Of a stretch of 9,629 nt of DNA, positions 6,636 to 9,629 are shown one piece after another. Made by a program: the position numbers and the translations under genes. This DNA is from Dehalococcoidia bacterium (lineage in GTDB: Bacteria > Chloroflexota > Dehalococcoidia > Dehalococcoidales > UBA1222): NCBI GenBank assembly GCA_009779655.1, contig WRDV01000027.1, positions 1 to 9,629 on the forward strand, given 5' to 3'. A model generated the notes under the pieces. That model saw nothing but the letters and a program-made list of their open reading frames with translations. It was not told where the DNA came from and searched no databases. Positions within the stretch are counted from its first letter, which is position 1, and every line of letters starts with the position of its first letter.

Positions 6636-8079
6636 GCTTGATAAAGACACAGCTGCCGCAGTTAACGATGCGGCGAGACTTGAGCTTGGCCGACGTAGCC
6701 TTCTTGATTTTACGCGCTATACCATGCCGGGCTATCAAGTTCATTGGTACCATAAGTTAATCTGCTCTCGTCTTGACGATTTTGAGCAGAAGAAGATAAC
6801 CCGCTTAATGTTGTTAATGCCGCCGAGGCATGGCAAGAGTGAGCTTGTCAGCCGCCGCCTGCCGGCCTATATCTTCGGACGCAATCCTGATGCGCGCATT
6901 ATCGCAACCAGCTACAATGCTGATTTTGCGCAATCAATGAACCGCGACGTACAACGTATTATGAGCTGTGATGAGTATAGGCGTTTATTCCCAAGAACTG
7001 TTTTAGGCGGGATGGATAAGCAAGGCGCTGCGGATGGTACTTATTTACGTAACATGGATACATTTGAGATAGTGAAACGAAAGGGGTTGTACCGATGCGC
7101 TGGCGTTGGCGGCGGCATTACCGGCATGGGAGGCGACTTTATCATAATAGACGATCCTATAAAAAATAAGGAAGAGGCTAATAGTTGCGTCAATCGCGAT
7201 AAAATATGGGATTGGTATACCTCGACACTATATACGCGGCAGGAGAAGAACGCCGGTATATTAGTCACTCTTACGCGCTGGCACGAGGATGACCTTGTGG
7301 GGAGATTACTCAATGCGGCTAATCTGCCTGACGGCGATAAGTGGGAGGTAATATCCCTGCCTGCGGTTCGCGAGTCTTGTGACTGTCCCTATGACCCGCG
7401 CATGGAGGGTGAGGCGCTTTGGCCTTACAAGTACGACTTAACAACCCTCGCTACTATTAAGACCACTGTCGGTTCTTATGATTGGGCAGCTCTTTATCAG
7501 CAGCGCCCGAGTCCGGGTGACGGCGGTACATTCAAACGCGAATGGTGGCGTAGATGGACTGACGATGATTTAGCGGATTTAGAGGATTATCTCCAGTCTT
7601 GGGACTGCGCCTTTAGCTGTACTGATAACAGCGACTATGTTGTAGGGCAGGTGTGGGCGCGAAGCTCGTCTAATCGGGCGCAGCGTTATCTATTAGACCA
7701 GGTGCGCGGGCGCAAGAGCTTTGTTGAGACACTTGACGCTATTCGCGCGCTGAGTGCTAAATGGCCGCGCACTCAGCGCAAACTGATAGAGAATACAGCC
7801 AATGGCTCGGCTATCATAGATGTGCTCAAAAATGAAATCCCGGGTATTAAACCTGTTGATCCGAAGGGAGGGAAAATTGTCAGGGCAAATGCCGTTACTG
7901 CCAACGCAGAGGCAGGGAATATTTTCATTCCGGAAGACTCTGCAGCGAGTTGGGTGAGTGGCTTTGTCGAGGAATGCGTCTTATTTCCTAGAGGGGCGCA
8001 TGATGATCAGGTAGATGCTATGACGCAGGCTAATACTTGGTATAACGAGAATAATGCCACTTATAGGCTTAATGCTTGA
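6628..8079 (+). CDS. terL: Phage terminase large subunit (packaging ATPase and nuclease)
   Basis: This is the DNA-packaging motor of tailed phages: it cuts concatemeric DNA and pumps it into the prohead using ATP. With the start at 6628 (483 residues) the Walker A loop PPRHGKSE is at about 65-72, Walker B IIIDDP at about 172-177, and the coupling motif VTLTRWHEDD at about 213-222. The RNase H-like nuclease has acidic residues in SWDCAF (D326), IENTANGS (E388) and GAHDDQVDAM (D459, D460, D463). All key residues are present, and the length matches the Terminase_6 / TIGR01630-type families. I chose the ATG at 6628 because AAGGCGG precedes it; an upstream in-frame ATG at 6604 would add eight residues but has poor ribosome binding spacing. 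The expected portal gene does not follow. Confidence 0.93.
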   Translation: MNRLDKDTAAAVNDAARLELGRRSLLDFTRYTMPGYQVHWYHKLICSRLDDFEQKKITRLMLLMPPRHGKSELVSRRLPAYIFGRNPDARIIATSYNADFAQSMNRDVQRIMSCDEYRRLFPRTVLGGMDKQGAADGTYLRNMDTFEIVKRKGLYRCAGVGGGITGMGGDFIIIDDPIKNKEEANSCVNRDKIWDWYTSTLYTRQEKNAGILVTLTRWHEDDLVGRLLNAANLPDGDKWEVISLPAVRESCDCPYDPRMEGEALWPYKYDLTTLATIKTTVGSYDWAALYQQRPSPGDGGTFKREWWRRWTDDDLADLEDYLQSWDCAFSCTDNSDYVVGQVWARSSSNRAQRYLLDQVRGRKSFVETLDAIRALSAKWPRTQRKLIENTANGSAIIDVLKNEIPGIKPVDPKGGKIVRANAVTANAEAGNIFIPEDSAASWVSGFVEECVLFPRGAHDDQVDAMTQANTWYNENNATYRLNA

Positions 8080-8175
8080 TTTACAGGTGCCGTCCGGCTT
8101 GTCTCGCGGCCGCTTCTGCCGGTAATGAGCTTGAGGCTATTCATTCGGGCAATTGATTTTATATGGGTCTTTTTT

Positions 8176-8219
8176 CATCCAACTTTCATCCAACTTTCGT
8201 ATAACTTTTGTATAACCGT
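8176..8219. repeat. Four 11-bp tandem repeats (iteron-like)
   Basis: Two identical units CATCCAACTTT (8176-8186 and 8187-8197) are followed by CGTATAACTTT (8198-8208) and TGTATAACCGT (8209-8219). The pattern keeps an 11-base period with AAC in the second half of every unit. A period close to one helical turn would place binding sites on the same DNA face, as in iterons or multi-site operators. The function is unknown. Confidence 0.6.
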
Positions 8220-8235
8220 TGCGACTGCCGGTTAT
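8212..8235. repeat. Short inverted repeat next to the 11-bp repeats
   Basis: ATAACCG (8212-8218) and CGGTTAT (8229-8235) are perfect 7-base inverted arms around a 10-base spacer. The left arm is part of the fourth 11-base repeat, so the two structures may form one protein-binding site. No T-tract follows directly, so it is not a typical terminator. Confidence 0.45.
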
Positions 8236-8308
8236 GCTATAAAATTTCTTCATAATCAAACAGGTATAGATTCGCCAGTTAAGCATTAGACCAATATATT
8301 TCCGAAGA

Positions 8309-8340
8309 CAGTACTTCTTCACAGAAGCTGCCGGTTTTTT
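8309..8340 (+). terminator. Possible intrinsic terminator downstream of terL
   Basis: CAG-TA-CTTCT (8309-8318) can pair with AGAAG-CTG (8323-8330) across a TCAC loop, leaving a TA bulge. Six T residues follow at 8335-8340, four bases after the stem. The stem is short and the T-run is not adjacent, and terL ends 230 bases upstream, so this is a weak candidate. Confidence 0.3.
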
Positions 8341-8505
8341 GGTTTAGATAGTGCAAAGTGGGTTACCTGAGGTTGCCAATAATTTTTGTGTCGGCAGGAT
8401 ATAAATTTTCAAGCTCAACTAAAAGAAGCCTATCCTCTTTTTGCGAAGGTCTATTTAACACCTGATAATCTACTGTTTAAAGTTGGCACGCCTATAACTT
8501 AAGGA

Positions 8506-8543
8506 GCTGATACTTTTCATTCCGCATCAGCCATGGGTATAAT
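8506..8543 (+). promoter_or_regulatory. Exonuclease promoter candidate with overlapping operator-like palindrome
   Basis: A perfect TATAAT at 8538-8543 has a weak -35 (TTTTCA, 8514-8519) 18 bases upstream. Only six bases separate the -10 from the ATG at 8550, so transcription would begin at or within a base or two of the start codon. The inverted repeat GCTGAT (8506-8511) and ATCAGC (8526-8531) brackets the -35 element, where a repressor would block polymerase. No strong ribosome binding site lies before the ATG, which fits a leaderless message. Confidence 0.45.
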
Positions 8544-8549
8544 AGAAGC

Positions 8550-9047
8550 ATGACAGAAGCTTACCTTGATATTGAGACCACGGGCCTTTCTCCGTATGAT
8601 TCTATCATAACCGTCATAGGCATTTATTTAGTCAAGGATGAGCAAGGGCGCTTTATGCAACTCGTTGGCGAAGATGTTACAGCTGAGAACCTGCTGGAAG
8701 CGCTGAGAGGCGTAAGTATCATTCATACCTATAACGGCAGCCGTTTCGATTTACCTTTTATACAGACGCGGCTGGGGATAGATTTGAATGAGGGTTTTGG
8801 GCACTGCGACCTGATGTATAACTGCTGGAGGCTTAACCTTTTCGGGGGACTTAAGCGGGTTGAGAAAGTGTTGGGGATTGATCGCAGGTTGCCCGATATG
8901 AATGGGCTGGAAGCAGTGCGATTATGGTGGCGCTATGCCAACGATTATGATGAGAATGCGCTAAGAATTCTTTGTGAATATAACCGGGAAGATGTTATCA
9001 ATCTAAAATCTCTAAAGGAGCGAGTGCAAAATAACAAGGCGAGATAA
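8550..9047 (+). CDS. DEDDy 3'-5' exonuclease-like protein (RNase_H_2/YprB type)
   Basis: This 165-residue protein has the fold signature of the DnaQ-like exonuclease superfamily. Exo I is YLDIETTG (D7, E9), Exo II is HTYNGSRFDLPF (N62, D67), and Exo III is YNREDV with the Y-x3-D pattern (Y144, D148), which makes it the DEDDy subtype. The HCDLMY segment (about 85-90) is typical of the RNase_H_2 / YprB group. These enzymes remove nucleotides from DNA or RNA 3' ends with two metal ions. The protein is essentially the nuclease domain alone, with no helicase or polymerase fused. It has no signal peptide, so it should be cytoplasmic. The substrate cannot be told from sequence. The gene stands alone behind its own promoter, and a functional link to the terminase is not shown. 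Confidence 0.85.
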   Translation: MTEAYLDIETTGLSPYDSIITVIGIYLVKDEQGRFMQLVGEDVTAENLLEALRGVSIIHTYNGSRFDLPFIQTRLGIDLNEGFGHCDLMYNCWRLNLFGGLKRVEKVLGIDRRLPDMNGLEAVRLWWRYANDYDENALRILCEYNREDVINLKSLKERVQNNKAR

Positions 9048-9063
9048 TTATTTTATGACAGGC

Positions 9064-9092
9064 GACAGGCTTTTTTACGCATGAAGTCTGTC
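9064..9092 (+). other. Hairpin in the gap after the exonuclease gene
   Basis: GACAGGC (9064-9070) can pair with GTCTGTC (9086-9092) with one G-U pair around a loop that contains six Ts. GACAGGC is also directly repeated just upstream (9058-9070). The T-run sits in the loop rather than after the stem, so a standard intrinsic terminator is doubtful. Confidence 0.25.
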
Positions 9093-9096
9093 TGTG

Positions 9097-9105
9097 TGCT
9101 ATTAT
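9097..9105 (+). promoter_or_regulatory. Extended -10 promoter candidate for the coiled-coil gene
   Basis: TG-C-TATTAT (9097-9105) is an extended -10 element with a 5/6 match to TATAAT. No good -35 is found at the usual distance, which is tolerated by extended -10 promoters. The start would be near 9112, about 25 nt before the ATG at 9137. Confidence 0.35.
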
Positions 9106-9127
9106 AGAAAGACTCCGAAATAGCGAT

Positions 9128-9132
9128 GGAGG
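9128..9132 (+). promoter_or_regulatory. Ribosome binding site of the coiled-coil gene
   Basis: GGAGG lies only 4 nt before the ATG at 9137. The spacing is short, but no other in-frame start has a better site, and two nearby ATGs (9126 and 9150) are out of frame. Confidence 0.5.
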
Positions 9133-9136
9133 GTGT

Positions 9137-9629
9137 ATGCCGGACAGCGATGTTGATCTTATTCAAAAAGAGAACGAATCACTAAAAGATATGATAACGC
9201 AAGTCAATAAGGCAGATTTGCGTCTTGTTGGCGCAGTTGAGGTAAGCGAGCGCGTTATCCGTGATGCGCTGGAGAAAGCGCGCGATATTGGAAAAATGGC
9301 CAAGAAAGCCGTGGAGGATGCCGCCAAAACCGCTGATAATGCTGTAAGGGCGGCTGACAAAGCCCGGCATATTTTTGAGGATGATACCATAACAAGCAAT
9401 AAAGCCTTTGAGCAGGCGCGTAAAAAGGCTGATGAAGCGTATGAGCGTGCTCGCCAAGTGACTGAATCAGCCCAGTGCGATATAACTGAAATAACGTCTC
9501 GTATGGAAGGAAGTATTAAGAGGAACGAGGAAGTTGTATTGCAGTTAACGCGTGACTACAATACTCGAGCTTCGCAATTGGAATCTAGTATCAAAGACGT
9601 CAGAGAAGAAGTGAACCAGGCTGTACGCA
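9137..9629 (+). CDS. Alanine-rich coiled-coil protein of unknown function (partial, C-terminus off window)
   Basis: The frame gives 164 residues and continues past the right edge. I do not recognise a family. The sequence is highly charged and helical throughout, with no proline after residue 2. An alanine- and lysine-rich stretch at about 45-80 (KARDIGKMAKKAVEDAAKTA, then DNAVRAADKAR) and a glutamate-rich stretch at about 90-164 have heptad-like spacing of small and hydrophobic residues. There is no signal peptide or membrane segment in the visible part. Such proteins are often cytoskeletal, scaffold or chromosome-associated, or the stalk of a larger protein, but nothing here decides between these. 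The gene is 89 bases downstream of the exonuclease gene on the same strand and has its own promoter candidate. Confidence 0.75.
   Translation, partial: MPDSDVDLIQKENESLKDMITQVNKADLRLVGAVEVSERVIRDALEKARDIGKMAKKAVEDAAKTADNAVRAADKARHIFEDDTITSNKAFEQARKKADEAYERARQVTESAQCDITEITSRMEGSIKRNEEVVLQLTRDYNTRASQLESSIKDVREEVNQAVR

Larger units (their letters stand above)
8080..8549. other. Gene-free stretch between terL and the exonuclease
   Basis: No supported gene is present in these 470 bases. A 61-codon minus-strand frame (8137-8322) has no recognisable family and reads through 11-base repeats that are not a multiple of three, so it is probably not coding. The stretch does contain 11-base tandem repeats, an inverted repeat, a terminator-like hairpin and the promoter of the next gene. 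No trace of a portal, capsid or integrase gene was seen. Confidence 0.6.

Noticed and set aside
6263..7313. Minus-strand open frames inside the terminase genes (6263-6538 and 7041-7313)
   Set aside because: They are shadows of the well-supported plus-strand terminase genes.
8137..8322. A 61-codon minus-strand open frame
   Set aside because: It spans 11-base repeats out of step with codons, lacks a good ribosome binding site and matches nothing recognisable.
9163..9457. Two minus-strand open frames of 78 and 91 codons
   Set aside because: They are antisense to the coiled-coil gene. Its biased, alanine-rich codons leave the opposite strand free of stops, and the plus-strand gene has a start and ribosome binding site.

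Overview
The window looks like bacterial accessory DNA. Ribosome binding sites are purine-rich (GGAG, AGGAGG), coding density is moderate, base composition is roughly balanced (a little below half G+C by eye), and one gene starts at TTG. There are no rRNA, tRNA or housekeeping genes to place it taxonomically. A surface RHS protein with RCC1 and Ig-like modules beside a tailed-phage terminase pair would fit an anaerobic Bacillota or Chloroflexota-type genome, but this is a weak inference.

Region 1 (1-5439, minus strand) is a single uninterrupted reading frame of 1813 codons that runs off the left edge. I checked every triplet of this frame and found no stop. It encodes the N-terminal part of a very large secreted RHS/YD-repeat protein. 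In order it has a signal peptide, six RCC1-type propeller repeats, three Ig-like repeats, a cohesin-like beta domain, a poly-serine linker, a helical segment, and then the RHS shell with YD repeats. The C-terminal end, where a toxin or other effector would lie, is outside the window.

Region 2 (5440-6056) is a 617-base divergent intergenic region. It has a good sigma-70-type promoter candidate for the RHS gene on the minus strand. For the plus strand it has a promoter candidate bracketed by the arms of a 65-base interrupted palindrome.

Region 3 (6057-8079, plus strand) is a two-gene operon with overlapping ends: a small-terminase-like HTH protein and an intact large terminase (ATPase plus nuclease). 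The portal gene that normally follows is absent, so this looks like an orphan DNA-packaging pair, either a prophage relic or a domesticated island.

Region 4 (8080-8549) has no convincing gene. It holds four 11-base tandem repeats, a small inverted repeat, a possible terminator and a promoter with an operator-like palindrome. That promoter would give the next gene a leaderless or nearly leaderless transcript.

Region 5 (8550-9629, plus strand) has a compact DEDDy 3'-5' exonuclease-like protein (RNase_H_2/YprB type), then the start of an alanine-rich coiled-coil protein that runs off the right edge. The genes from 6057 on share a strand, but gaps and local promoters suggest three separate transcription units.
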